The translations under genes and the position numbers were made by a program. A stretch of 64,000 bases of DNA from Planctomycetota bacterium. GTDB lineage: Bacteria > Planctomycetota > UBA1135 > JADKAF01. The stretch is from the NCBI GenBank assembly GCA_016719295.1, contig JADKAF010000001.1:248001-312000 (forward strand), read 5' to 3'. Under the pieces are notes generated by a model. It ran no database searches and was not told where the DNA came from. It saw only the letters and a list, made by a program, of their open reading frames with translations. This document shows positions 17,240 to 25,443 of the stretch, one piece after another (position 1 is the stretch's first letter; each line of letters starts with the position of its first letter).

Positions 17240-18007
17240 TCAGCGCTTCGCTGCCGCGTTCCGCGCTTTCTGATGGTCCGTGTAGGTGCGGAAGCGCTTG
17301 CGCCACTCGTGCGGCGACTCGAACGGCAGCGGGCCGGCCTGTGCCGCGGCCTCGAGGCACGCGGCGGCTTCGGCCGGGAAGCCGTTGTCCCCATAGTGGC
17401 TCACCGACTCGGCGGCGAGGCCGGCGCGCAGCACGAGCACCGAATAGCTCTGGCCGTCGAGGAAGAGGTAGCCCAGGGTGCGGCCGTAGGGATCCTTCTG
17501 GCCGCGATCGAGCAGCTCCAGCTTCTCGGCGCGCGCGAGGCAGCCTTCGAGGAAGCCGGCCGCCCGCTCGCCATAGGGCTGCGCCACCGGCAGGCCGTGC
17601 TCGGGATGAGCGATCTCGGGCGTGTCGATTCCGAGCAGGCGCACCGTCTCCTTCTCTCCGCCATCCCAGAGGATGTCGACGGTGTCTCCGTCATCGAAGC
17701 GCACGCGCGACTTCTCCACGGCGCGGCGGCGCGGCTCTCCGGCCTTGGCGCTGCGGCGCGAAGCACGAGGAGCCGCCTCCGCCTTGGTCGAGGAGCCGGC
17801 GGCGCGCTCGGGCGCTGCGTCCGCACCTCCGGCGCAGCTCGCGCTCGCGAGCGCGAGCGCGCAGAGGAGAGCAGAGCTCAGGCAGCAGACGAAGCCGGAG
17901 ACGCCGGCGCGGCGATCTCCCGCGTGCCGATTTCCGGCACGCCGAACTCCTGCACGCCGAACTCCTGCACGGCAGTCCGCCGCGAAGCGTTCGCCGTCTG
18001 CGTTCAA
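17240..18007 (-). CDS. Thermonuclease (SNase-like) family protein, membrane-targeted
   Basis: SNase-like nucleases cleave DNA and RNA with calcium. The domain covers the last two thirds: 'VRFDDGDTVDILWDGG', 'VRLLGIDTPEIAHPEHGLPV' and 'KDPYGRTLGYLFLDGQ', which carry the expected Asp, Arg and Glu residues. A hydrophobic stretch 'FVCCLSSALLCALALASASC' precedes it, a signal or lipoprotein-like segment whose lipobox is not canonical. The start is uncertain. No ATG lies between this stretch and the upstream gene; a TTG at 18007 overlaps the stop of the small basic gene (TTGA) and gives 255 residues. Its N terminus would include an Arg-rich run encoded by a 15-bp tandem repeat. A much longer frame from an ATG at 18310 would overlay the small gene and is less likely. 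Confidence 0.75.
   Translation of the reverse strand: MNADGERFAADCRAGVRRAGVRRAGNRHAGDRRAGVSGFVCCLSSALLCALALASASCAGGADAAPERAAGSSTKAEAAPRASRRSAKAGEPRRRAVEKSRVRFDDGDTVDILWDGGEKETVRLLGIDTPEIAHPEHGLPVAQPYGERAAGFLEGCLARAEKLELLDRGQKDPYGRTLGYLFLDGQSYSVLVLRAGLAAESVSHYGDNGFPAEAAACLEAAAQAGPLPFESPHEWRKRFRTYTDHQKARNAAAKR
17914..17973. repeat. 15-bp tandem repeat, four units, in the thermonuclease 5' region
   Basis: Plus-strand units are GATCTCCCGCGTGCC, GATTTCCGGCACGCC, GAACTCCTGCACGCC and GAACTCCTGCACGGC, starting at 17914, 17929, 17944 and 17959. The period keeps the reading frame and encodes an Arg/Ala/Gly-rich run ('RAGVRRAGVRRAGNRHAGDR') just before the hydrophobic segment of the nuclease. Confidence 0.85.
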
Positions 18008-18135
18008 CGGCCCTTCGCGCGGCGGTCGCGCGAGGTCTGGCCGAGCGTCTTCCTCGTCTTGCGGGTCGGGCGTTTGCCGTGGTTCGCGTTGCTGTAGGAC
18101 TTGTTGCGGCGACGGCCTTGGCGCTGGAGAGCCAT
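18004..18135 (-). CDS. Small, highly basic protein (43 residues)
   Basis: The product begins 'ALQRQGRRRNKSYSNANHGK' after Met1 and ends 'TSRDRRAKGR'. About 16 of 43 residues are Lys or Arg, as in small ribosomal or RNA/DNA-binding proteins, but it does not match bL34, bL32, bL36 or bTHX as I know them. A GGAG ribosome site lies about ten bases before the ATG. Its stop overlaps the proposed TTG start of the thermonuclease (TTGA), so the two may be coupled. It could be a ribosome-associated or nucleoid protein; this is inference from charge only. Confidence 0.6.
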   Translation of the reverse strand: MALQRQGRRRNKSYSNANHGKRPTRKTRKTLGQTSRDRRAKGR

Positions 18136-18647
18136 GAGAATCAAACTCCGGGTGTGCCGAGAAAATGGCGCGGCAGGATAGCGGAGGAGAGAGGTGCGGG
18201 AAAGCGCGAAGTGGGAGGGGGGCGCAGAAGCTCGCGGAGGGAGGGCTTCTCCACAGTTTCTCCACAGCTTCTGCGGAGGGTCTCCCCAGGTCTTGCCGTA
18301 GTTTTTCCATGCGCGACTTATGTATGCGATCTGGGGGCAAATGGGCTCCAGTGGGCTAGGTCGCCGACCGATGGTGGCGTCGGACCTGGCCGACCCCAAG
18401 CCCTGGTAGGTGCGCTCCGCATCGCCGAGGGGTTGGCCCCTGACGAGACTCAAGAACCGTGGAATGCCAGCCGACCCGAGCTTGGATGCCCCGGTTCGGT
18501 GCGTTCGGGCGGCCTTCGTGCCGCCGCGCCTCGGAGCTCTCCGCCCCGATCTCCTCGCGAGATCGAGAAGAGCTCTGCGGGAGCGATCGCCCCGACGGAT
18601 GGGAAGTCGACGAAGCCGCGAGGCTTCGTCCGGAGGAGTTCGAGTTC
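18136..18647. other. 510-bp divergent intergenic region
   Basis: The region separates the small basic gene (minus) from the zinc-ribbon gene (plus) and is less GC-rich than its surroundings around 18290-18335. Two copies of TTCTCCACA (18247-18255 and 18258-18266) stand 11 bp apart; they differ from the DnaA box TTATCCACA at one base. The last stretch, from about 18459, is open in frame with the zinc-ribbon gene but looks non-coding. No promoter could be assigned with confidence. Confidence 0.5.
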
Positions 18648-19385
18648 ATGGCTCCCGAAGCTCATGACACGTCGTGCCCGATGGCGGGCTGCGGCGGACC
18701 GACTTACTGGAGACGCGATGGCTATCGCGTCTGCATGCACTGCGGCCACGAGCTGGCGGCCCAAGACGCGCTCCCGAGCGCGCCCGAGGGCAACGGTCGT
18801 TCGGCCTCGCGTGCGGTCTCGAGCTCAGGGCTGATCGCGGCCGGCCTCGTCGCCGGAGCGATGGTCTTCTCGCTGACGAGCTCCACACCCCCCGTGCTCG
18901 CGCGTCAAGCGACGGCGCGCGTGGCTTCGTTCGCAGAGGCCGACTGGTTGGCCGCGCTTCGCAGCAGCCCCGGAGATTTCGCAGCGAGAGTCGAGCCTCT
19001 CCTGCGCTTCGAAGAGATCGGCGCACTCGCGTCCGCCGACTCCGCTGCTGTGCAACGATCCGCCTCCATTGCGAACGACTGGGTGAACTTCCATGCGGAA
19101 ACGAAGAGACAGATTGCTCTGGTCCTCAACGACCTGGCCGATTCCAGCACTCTGGCTGGTAACGCTAATCTGCGCTTGTCCGTGGCTCTTCTCCTCGGCG
19201 AGATCCTCCTCGCCGGTGTCGAGACCGAGCCTCGAGCTCTCGAGCGCCTCATCGAGAACTTCTACTGGTTCGCCAGCGGCTATGGCTCCGGCGTCCTGCA
19301 AGCCGTCGGCAACGTCGTGCGCACCTACGCTCCGCCCGAGCCTCGCCTCCAAGACCAGCTCCAGAAGTTCCTCCTCAATCCTTAG
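18648..19385 (+). CDS. Membrane-anchored zinc-ribbon protein
   Basis: The 245-residue product opens with a zinc ribbon ('CPMAGCGGPTYWRRDGYRVC' continuing to 'MHCGH'; four cysteines in two CxxxxC/CxxC-like pairs) at about residues 9-33. One membrane segment follows ('SSGLIAAGLVAGAMVFSLTS', about 58-77), then a helical domain with 'WVNFHAETKRQIALVLNDLA' and 'LIENFYWFASGYGSGVLQAV'. The frame is open upstream, but GGAGGAG (18632-18638) before the ATG at 18648 supports this start. Coding bias shifts to the +1 frame exactly at the TAG stop, so the protein is probably truncated by a frameshift and normally continues to 19740. No known family recognised. Confidence 0.7.
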   Translation: MAPEAHDTSCPMAGCGGPTYWRRDGYRVCMHCGHELAAQDALPSAPEGNGRSASRAVSSSGLIAAGLVAGAMVFSLTSSTPPVLARQATARVASFAEADWLAALRSSPGDFAARVEPLLRFEEIGALASADSAAVQRSASIANDWVNFHAETKRQIALVLNDLADSSTLAGNANLRLSVALLLGEILLAGVETEPRALERLIENFYWFASGYGSGVLQAVGNVVRTYAPPEPRLQDQLQKFLLNP

Positions 19386-19740
19386 CACCGCAGCGGAGCA
19401 CGCCGTTCGGCGCACCGCGAGCCTCGGCTCGCTCAGCCTCCTCACGCGCGAGCCATTCGTCTTCATCACCTCGGCCGATCCCGGCGCGCCGCTGCGCGTC
19501 GAGCTCGACGGAGGTGGCGGCAGCCGCACGTGGGTCGACGTCCAGGTCGAGGTCGAGGATCCTGCGGGTGGCCTGACCCAGGTCCACAGCGAGCGCATCT
19601 ACGTGGGCGACACGCCGGTCGAGTACATCGGTCCGGTCGTGGAGACCCAGTGGCGCGGGCGCGGCGTGCGCGTGCGCATCTCGGACGTGGCCAGCGGAGA
19701 CCCGCTCGCCGACGACTGCGACAAGATCCGCCGTAGCTGA
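19384..19740 (+). pseudogene. Out-of-frame C-terminal continuation of the zinc-ribbon gene
   Basis: This frame has strong G/C third-position bias and encodes a beta-rich segment ('REPFVFITSADPGAPLRVEL', 'SRTWVDVQVEVEDPAGG', 'SERIYVGDTPVEYIGPVVE'). There is no ATG, GTG or TTG between the upstream stop and the start of the conserved-looking part. Skipping one base at CCT-TAG-C (19380-19386) would fuse it to the upstream gene into one protein of about 363 residues. Explanations are a sequencing error, a real frameshift mutation, or programmed +1 frameshifting; sequence alone cannot decide. Confidence 0.5.
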
Positions 19741-19932
19741 TCGTTCCACCGCGCCCGAGCGCGCGGCCGCTTATCGTTCGCTATCGCATCGCTCTCGGTC
19801 GAGCCTCGCTCCCGAGCCTCCGCGCGCCCTCTACCGATTTCGCGCGAACCGTGGCACCCTGGGCCGACGTTCTGTGCTCCGATTCCGAGCGCCGCCTTCC
19901 CGGCGCGGAGCCCCTCGTCCTCTCCACGCCCG

Positions 19933-20943
19933 TTGCCCTACGTGATCGAGGTCCAAGCCCGCGCCGCGCCATCCACGGCTCCCCAGCTCTCGTCGGCCGA
20001 GGTTCTGGCGATCCGCCAGCAGCTCGAGCACTTGATCGCGAACGTCGAGGGGGTGCTCCACGGCAAGCGCGAGGCGATCGAGCTCGCAGTGATCGCGCTG
20101 CTCGCCGGCGGTCACGTGCTGATCGAGGACGTGCCCGGCGTGGGGAAGACCCTGCTCGCGCGCGCCTTGGCGCGCTCGATCGACGGCAGCTTCCGCCGCC
20201 TGCAGTTCACGCCGGATCTCCTCCCCTCCGACGTACTCGGCACCTCGATCTACGAGGTGGATGAGCGGCGCTTCGTGTTCCATCCCGGGCCGATCTTCGC
20301 GCACGTGGTGCTGGCCGATGAGATCAACCGCACCTCGCCGCGCGCGCAGTCGGCGCTCCTCGAGGCGATGAACGAGGCGCAGGTCTCGGTCGATGGCGAA
20401 ACGCACGCGCTGCCGCATCCCTTCCTCGTGCTCGCGACGCAGAATCCCATCGAGTACGCCGGAACCTATCCGCTGCCCGAGGCGCAGCTCGACCGCTTCT
20501 TGCTGCGGCTCTCGCTCGGCTATCCCGACCGCGAAGCCGAGAAGCGCATGCTCGAGCTGCGCCGCGGTGGCGACCCGCAGCAAGAGCTCCAGCCGGTTTG
20601 CCACGCCGAGGACGTCGCGCGCTGGCAGGCCTGCGTCCCCGGGATCGCGATGACCGAGGCGCTCGTCGACTATCTGCTGGACCTCGTTGCAGAGACGCGC
20701 AGCGATGCGCGCTTCGCCCTCGGCGTGTCGCCGCGCGGCACGCTCGCGCTGTATCGCGCCGCGCAGGCGCGCGCGTTGCTCGACGGCCGCAGCTACTGCG
20801 TGCCCGATGACCTGAAGGCGCTCGTCGGCGCGTGCTGGACGCACCGCATCCTGCCGCAGGGGGTCGAGCCGGGCGCCGAGGCCGAGCGCCTCGCGAGCCA
20901 GCTCCTGCGCGAGATCCTCGCGCGGGTCGAGGTGCCGTTGTGA
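19933..20943 (+). CDS. MoxR family AAA+ ATPase
   Basis: MoxR ATPases act as chaperones that mature or activate partner complexes, often with von Willebrand or DUF58 proteins. The 336-residue product has Walker A 'EDVPGVGKTLLARALARSI', 'RRLQFTPDLLPSDVLGTSIY', Walker B 'VVLADEINRTSPRAQSALLE', the sensor 'ATQNPIEYAGTYPLPEAQLD' and the C-terminal lid. The annotated start is TTG at 19933 (a GTG at 19942 is also possible); no ATG fits. The stop overlaps the start of the DUF58 gene, so the three genes moxR-DUF58-transglutaminase form one operon. Confidence 0.93.
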   Translation: MPYVIEVQARAAPSTAPQLSSAEVLAIRQQLEHLIANVEGVLHGKREAIELAVIALLAGGHVLIEDVPGVGKTLLARALARSIDGSFRRLQFTPDLLPSDVLGTSIYEVDERRFVFHPGPIFAHVVLADEINRTSPRAQSALLEAMNEAQVSVDGETHALPHPFLVLATQNPIEYAGTYPLPEAQLDRFLLRLSLGYPDREAEKRMLELRRGGDPQQELQPVCHAEDVARWQACVPGIAMTEALVDYLLDLVAETRSDARFALGVSPRGTLALYRAAQARALLDGRSYCVPDDLKALVGACWTHRILPQGVEPGAEAERLASQLLREILARVEVPL

Positions 20944-22151
20944 GCACCCTCGGCGCGGCTCTCGGACGCCGCGTCGGGGAAGCCGGCGCCATCGCGGTCG
21001 GCCTCGCCTTGATCGCGCTCTTCTTCGCTTGGGTCTACGCCGTGCCGGCGCTCTGGCTGCTCGGATTCTTCGTTCTGGCGCTCAGCGCGCTCGACGCGCT
21101 CTACGCTGCGCGAGTGCTGCGCAAGGTCGAGCTGCGGCGCACGGCGCCGAGTCGAGCGCGCGCCGACTGGCCCTTCGAGATCGTGCTCGAGCTTCGCAAC
21201 ACCCACCTCCTGGCACCGCTCTCGGGCGTGCTCGTGCGCGATGCGCTGCTCGGGCAGGCCGCGGCGGTAAGCTGGGCCGTCTTCCCTTGGATCGGCGCCG
21301 GCGAGACGCGGCGCGTCTCCACGCGCCTCACCGCGCGCCGCCGCGGGCTCCATCGCTTCGAGGCGAGCCTCGTGCGCACGGGCTTTCCGCTCGGGCTCTG
21401 GAGCGCGCAGCTGCAGCGCCTCGAGCCCGCCGAGGTGCTCGTGCATCCGCGCGCCGGGCGCATCGCGGAGGCGCTGTTCCGGCGCTTGGAGCAGCTCGAA
21501 TCGACGCGCCGCGCGAAGCAGGCCACGCGCAGCGACGAGGAGTTTCGCGGCCTCCGCGAATGGCGCCACGGCGACAACCCGAAGCGCATCCACTGGCGCC
21601 GCAGCGCGCGCCTCGGCGCGCTCGTGGTGAAGGAGTTCGAGGAGACGCGCACGGCGCGGCTCAGCCTCGTGCTCTGCACCGTCGCGGACCGCGGCAAGAG
21701 CGCCGCGCTCGCCGAGGAGGCGATCTCCTTCTCCGCGGCGCTCGCGCGAGCCTGCCAGCGCCGCGGCCTGGCGCTGAGCCTGATCTGCGGTCCGAGCGCG
21801 GCTCCCGAAGTGCTCGAGCTCGGCCGCGGTCGCTTTCCGCTCGAGCGCGCTCTCGATCGCCTGGCGCAGCTCGTGCTCGAGCCGCGCGCCGATCCGCAGG
21901 CGGCGAGCGCGCTCGCCGCGCTCTCGCCGCGGCTCTTCCGCGAACGCCATGTGCTCTGCGTCGCGCCCCACGCCGCGACGCTTCCGAGCGAGGAGCAGCG
22001 CGCGCGCTGGCGCAAGCTCGGCGCGGAGGTTTGGAGCTTGCCTGCCGACGGTCGTGAGTTCGCACGCTACTTCTCGCGCGCGACGCCCATGGAGCGGCTC
22101 GAGACCGCGCGCTCGGCCTCGCGCTCGCCGCTCGGAGCTCCGCTATCGTGA
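20940..22151 (+). CDS. DUF58 domain protein
   Basis: The 403-residue product has two N-terminal membrane helices (about residues 16-50) and the DUF58 core motif 'TRSDEEFRGLREWRHGDNPK' followed by 'RIHWRRSARLGALVVKEFE'. DUF58 proteins are von Willebrand-A-like partners of MoxR ATPases. The GTG start at 20940 overlaps the moxR stop (GTGA), and the stop overlaps the GTG of the next gene the same way, showing tight translational coupling. Its role in the complex is not known; peptidoglycan or cell-envelope processing is often suggested for such operons. Confidence 0.92.
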   Translation: MSTLGAALGRRVGEAGAIAVGLALIALFFAWVYAVPALWLLGFFVLALSALDALYAARVLRKVELRRTAPSRARADWPFEIVLELRNTHLLAPLSGVLVRDALLGQAAAVSWAVFPWIGAGETRRVSTRLTARRRGLHRFEASLVRTGFPLGLWSAQLQRLEPAEVLVHPRAGRIAEALFRRLEQLESTRRAKQATRSDEEFRGLREWRHGDNPKRIHWRRSARLGALVVKEFEETRTARLSLVLCTVADRGKSAALAEEAISFSAALARACQRRGLALSLICGPSAAPEVLELGRGRFPLERALDRLAQLVLEPRADPQAASALAALSPRLFRERHVLCVAPHAATLPSEEQRARWRKLGAEVWSLPADGREFARYFSRATPMERLETARSASRSPLGAPLS

Positions 22152-24544
22152 GCGGGCTGCTCGCGTCGGCGCGGCGGGCGCTCGCCCTCGGCGTGGTACC
22201 GCCGATTCCGGACGGCGTCGCGCGCGACCGCGCGGGGCGAGCGCTGGCGCGAGCGAGCTATCTCCTGCTCTGCGCGAGCGCGTGCGCGCTGGTCGCCTGC
22301 GAGCGCGGCGCTTGGTGGCTCGTGCTCGCGATACTCGTCGCCTTCGCCGCGGGCGCGCTGGACCTGCGTCGCGGCTCGCGGCCGAGCGGCGCGCTGCTCG
22401 GCGTGCTCGCCGGTGGTGCTCTCGCCGCTCTCTGGACTCGCGAGCTCTACCTCATCGCCCATGCGGCGATCCCGCTCGGCGCGCTCCTCGGCGCGGTCGC
22501 CGAGAGCTTCTGGATCGCGGCGGCGGTCCTCGCGCTGCTCGACAAGACGTGGGTGCAGCTCTGCGGTATCGCGCTCTGCGCGGCCCTCGTCGGGCTGATC
22601 GGCATCGCCGCGGCCGAGAGCGCGGCGATCCTGGGCGCGCTGCTCGCGATCGCGTGGTCGTTGCTGCTCTTGCTGCAGCGCGCGGAGCGCTGGCGCAGCG
22701 CGAGGTGGATCGGCAGCGAGGACGCGTCGGTCAGCGGGATCGACCGCGGCGCGCGGCGCGGGATCGGGACCGCGCTCGCGCAGGCGGTCCTCGCGCTGTG
22801 GCTGCTCTGCGCCGCGGGAACGCTGGCGATCTTCTGCTATCTGGTTCTGCCGACGCGCGGGTCGCGCGTGAACGAGGGTGCGGAGCGCGATCCGCAGCGC
22901 GCGGAGTGGGGACGGCTCGCGGGCTTCCGCGAAGGGATGTCGCTCGGCAGCCTCGGAGATCTGAAGCAGAGCTTCGAGCCCGCGCTCATCGTGCGCCCGG
23001 TGGGCGAGGACGGCGGAGCGCTGATGAGAGCGCTCGCCAGACGCGCGCTGTACTGGCGCGGCATCGCTCATGCGCGCTACGAGCACGGCGAGCAGCGTTG
23101 GGTCGCGGAGGATCCGCTCGAGGCTCCGCGCGCGGAGTCCGCGCCGACGAGCGCTCCTGAAGAGACGCCGCGCGCGCAGTGGCGGCGCGGCGACGCCGCG
23201 CTCGAGTACGAGCAGGAGCTGCTGCTGTCGGAGAGCCGCGTCGTCTTCGCGCTCGAGCCCGTGCATTCGCTCGACTTCCCGCTGCGCTATCCGCGCGGCG
23301 CGAGCTTGGAAGGCAGCCTGCGCCGCGACCGCGAAGGCGTGCTCTGGTGCGTCGACGCGGAGGGCCGCGGTGCGCTGCGCGAAGGCGCGCTCGTGGTCGG
23401 GCGCGCCGGCGCGATGCGCAGCAGCGCGGCGCGGCGCGCGGCCGAGCCCGCGCCGCATCCGGAGGAGCGCTATGTCGAGCTGCCGGCGAGCCTCGTCAAC
23501 GCTCCGGACTTCGCGCGAGCGCGCGAGCGCTTCGCCGCGGCACTCGCAGCGGCGGCCTCGGCGGGCGGCTCGCTCACCGTGGATGCGGTGGAGAAGGCGA
23601 TCGCTTCGGCGCTGCATGCGCGCTGCCGCTACAGCCTGAAGCTCCTGGGCGGCGCGCGCAGCGCCGCCGATCCGCTGCTCGTCTTCCTGGAAGGGCCCGA
23701 CGAGCTGCGCCAGGGGCACTGCCTCTACTTCGCGACGGCCGCGGCGCTGCTGCTGCGCGCGCAAGGGCTCGCGACGCGCTGCGTCTCCGGCTTCGCGGGC
23801 GGGGTCGAACGCGACGGTCGCTGGATCGTCGCCGCGGCGCACGCGCACGCGTGGATCGAGCTCTGGTGCGGGCGCGCCGGATGGGTGACGCTCGATCCCA
23901 CGCCCTCCGCGCATCAGCCGCAGGGCGAAGCGCAGGAGCGCGTCGCGCGGCGCGCCGCGGAGCGCATCGACGCCGTCGCCATGGAGCGCGAGTTCGATCG
24001 CGAGCGCGAGGCGGGCGGCTCGCCGTTGCTCGGGGCCGCGCGGCGCTTCGTCGAGGACTTCGCGGCGCGCGATCCCGAGCGCCGCGAGCGCGCGGAGGAC
24101 CAGCTGCGCGCGGCGGCGTCCGAGTGGGGGAGCCGCTTCGTGGCGAGCGCGATCGCGCTGGGGCCGCTGCTGCTCGCCGCGGTCCTGCTCGGCGTCGCTG
24201 CGCTGCTCGGCGCGCGCTTCGCACGCCGCAGGACGCGGCGCTCGAAGCGCGAGCGCCAGGCCCTCGCCGCGGAGGTCGCCGCGGGCGCGCGCCTCTACGA
24301 TCGTTGCTTGGCGCTGCTCGCGCGCGGCGGCCTGCGCCGCGCGAGCGCGGAGACGCCGCGCGAGTTCGCCGGTCGCGTCGAGGTCGAGCTCTCGCCGGAG
24401 GCCGCGGCGCTCTTCGCGCAGCAGACGCGCTTCTTCGAGCGCACGCGCTACGGCGAGGTCGCGCCGAGCACGCGCGAGCAGCGCGAAGCCGAAGCGCGCT
24501 TGCGCGAGCTCGAGCAGCAGGTGCGTCGCCGCCGCGAGCGTTGA
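22148..24544 (+). CDS. TgpA-like membrane transglutaminase
   Basis: The 798-residue product has several N-terminal membrane segments (about residues 35-180 and 215-235), a periplasmic transglutaminase-like domain and a further membrane helix near residue 680, followed by a cytoplasmic tail with a DUF4129-like end. The papain-like triad is visible: Cys in 'RQGHCLYFATAAALLLRAQG', His in 'AHAHAWIELW' and Asp in 'WVTLDPTPSA'. TgpA of Pseudomonas has the same layout and is essential there. It ends the moxR-DUF58-transglutaminase operon, with start and upstream stop overlapping (GTGA). Confidence 0.92.
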   Translation: MSGLLASARRALALGVVPPIPDGVARDRAGRALARASYLLLCASACALVACERGAWWLVLAILVAFAAGALDLRRGSRPSGALLGVLAGGALAALWTRELYLIAHAAIPLGALLGAVAESFWIAAAVLALLDKTWVQLCGIALCAALVGLIGIAAAESAAILGALLAIAWSLLLLLQRAERWRSARWIGSEDASVSGIDRGARRGIGTALAQAVLALWLLCAAGTLAIFCYLVLPTRGSRVNEGAERDPQRAEWGRLAGFREGMSLGSLGDLKQSFEPALIVRPVGEDGGALMRALARRALYWRGIAHARYEHGEQRWVAEDPLEAPRAESAPTSAPEETPRAQWRRGDAALEYEQELLLSESRVVFALEPVHSLDFPLRYPRGASLEGSLRRDREGVLWCVDAEGRGALREGALVVGRAGAMRSSAARRAAEPAPHPEERYVELPASLVNAPDFARARERFAAALAAAASAGGSLTVDAVEKAIASALHARCRYSLKLLGGARSAADPLLVFLEGPDELRQGHCLYFATAAALLLRAQGLATRCVSGFAGGVERDGRWIVAAAHAHAWIELWCGRAGWVTLDPTPSAHQPQGEAQERVARRAAERIDAVAMEREFDREREAGGSPLLGAARRFVEDFAARDPERRERAEDQLRAAASEWGSRFVASAIALGPLLLAAVLLGVAALLGARFARRRTRRSKRERQALAAEVAAGARLYDRCLALLARGGLRRASAETPREFAGRVEVELSPEAAALFAQQTRFFERTRYGEVAPSTREQREAEARLRELEQQVRRRRER

Positions 24545-24551
24545 GGAGCGC

Positions 24552-25346
24552 TCAGCGCTTCGGGCGCGAGGCCTCGAGCAGCTCGCGCAGCTCCTCGCCC
24601 ACCGTGTGCATCAGCTCGCGTCGCTGCGGGTGCGGGGGAAGCACGGGCTTGCCGATCACGACGCGCGCGAGGCCGCCGCGCTCGAAGAGGAGCTTCTTCA
24701 CGTGCGCGCCCATCGGCGCCGCACCCCACCAAGCGAAGGTCGGGCGCTCCTCCGGCGTGAGCTCGCGCCCGTCGCGCGTGAGATAGCGGATCGCGATCGG
24801 CAGCAGCGGGACCTCGGCTTCGCGCGCGACCTCGAAGAGCCCGGTGCGGAGGTGCATCAGCTCCGGACCCGAGCCCGTGGTGCCTTCAGGGAAGCCGGTG
24901 ATGCAGTTGCCGATCTTCAGCCGCCCGTGCAGGGAGCGCATCTCGGCGATCCGCTTCTTCGGCGCCTGGCGATGGACGTAGGCCGTGCTCGCCAGCGTCG
25001 CCAGCCAGCCGACGAAGGGCCAACGCGCGACCTCGGCCTTGGAGATGAATGCGGTGGGGAGGACGCCGCCCAGCACGAGGATGTCGAGATAGCTCTGGTG
25101 ATTCGCCAGCGCGAGGAACGGGCGTGGCGGGATCGGCTCGCCGAGCACCTCGATCCGCAGGCCGAACAGACGCCGCTGCGAGCGCAGGAAGAGGCGTCGC
25201 GGCGGGATCAGCAAGCGCTCGTGCAAGCGCGGGCAAGGCCGCATGAGCGGCGAGAGGACCAGCACCGTGGTGAAGCCCGCGACCCCGACGATCAGGATGC
25301 CGACGAGGCGCGCGGCGGCGCGAAGGGAGCGCAACATGCGCGACAT
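24552..25346 (-). CDS. 1-acyl-sn-glycerol-3-phosphate acyltransferase (PlsC family)
   Basis: PlsC-type enzymes acylate lysophosphatidic acid or related lysolipids at the membrane. The 264-residue product has an N-terminal membrane helix ('AARLVGILIVGVAGFTTVLV'), the catalytic motif 'NHQSYLDILVLG' (HX4D), 'FISKAEVARWPFVGWLA', 'ITGFPEGTTGSG' and a substrate-binding proline 'LLPIAIRY'. Start: ATG at 25346 gives 'SRMLRSLRAA'; ATG at 25337 and an upstream TTG at 25373 are alternatives. It is convergent with the transglutaminase gene and divergent from glgP, with a shared promoter region. Confidence 0.9.
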   Translation of the reverse strand: MSRMLRSLRAAARLVGILIVGVAGFTTVLVLSPLMRPCPRLHERLLIPPRRLFLRSQRRLFGLRIEVLGEPIPPRPFLALANHQSYLDILVLGGVLPTAFISKAEVARWPFVGWLATLASTAYVHRQAPKKRIAEMRSLHGRLKIGNCITGFPEGTTGSGPELMHLRTGLFEVAREAEVPLLPIAIRYLTRDGRELTPEERPTFAWWGAAPMGAHVKKLLFERGGLARVVIGKPVLPPHPQRRELMHTVGEELRELLEASRPKR

Positions 25347-25366
25347 TCGTGGGGCCGCGGCGAGCC

Positions 25367-25395
25367 TTGTCAAGGGAACGGCCGCTCCCCATAGT
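25367..25395 (+). promoter_or_regulatory. Possible sigma-70 promoter of glgP
   Basis: TTGTCA (25367-25372) is followed after 17 bases by CATAGT (25390-25395), about 50 bases before the proposed glgP start. The same box read on the other strand is TTGACA (25373-25368), followed after 17 bases by ACGAAT, a weaker -10 for the acyltransferase gene. Confidence 0.45.
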
Positions 25396-25443
25396 GTCCC
25401 GCTTCATTCGCACCACAACCCCTCCGAAGCGCAGCGATCCATC

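Noticed and set aside
16968..17360. A 130-codon minus-strand frame next to the thermonuclease.
   Set aside because: Arg/Pro-rich shadow without start signal, overlapping the end of the nuclease gene in another frame.
18136..18647. Replication origin.
   Set aside because: Only two imperfect DnaA boxes and none of the usual origin neighbours (dnaA, dnaN, gyrB, rpmH-rnpA).
18459..18647. A longer start for the zinc-ribbon gene from the ATG near 18459.
   Set aside because: The extra 63 residues look non-coding in composition, while the ATG at 18648 has a strong ribosome site and directly precedes the zinc ribbon.
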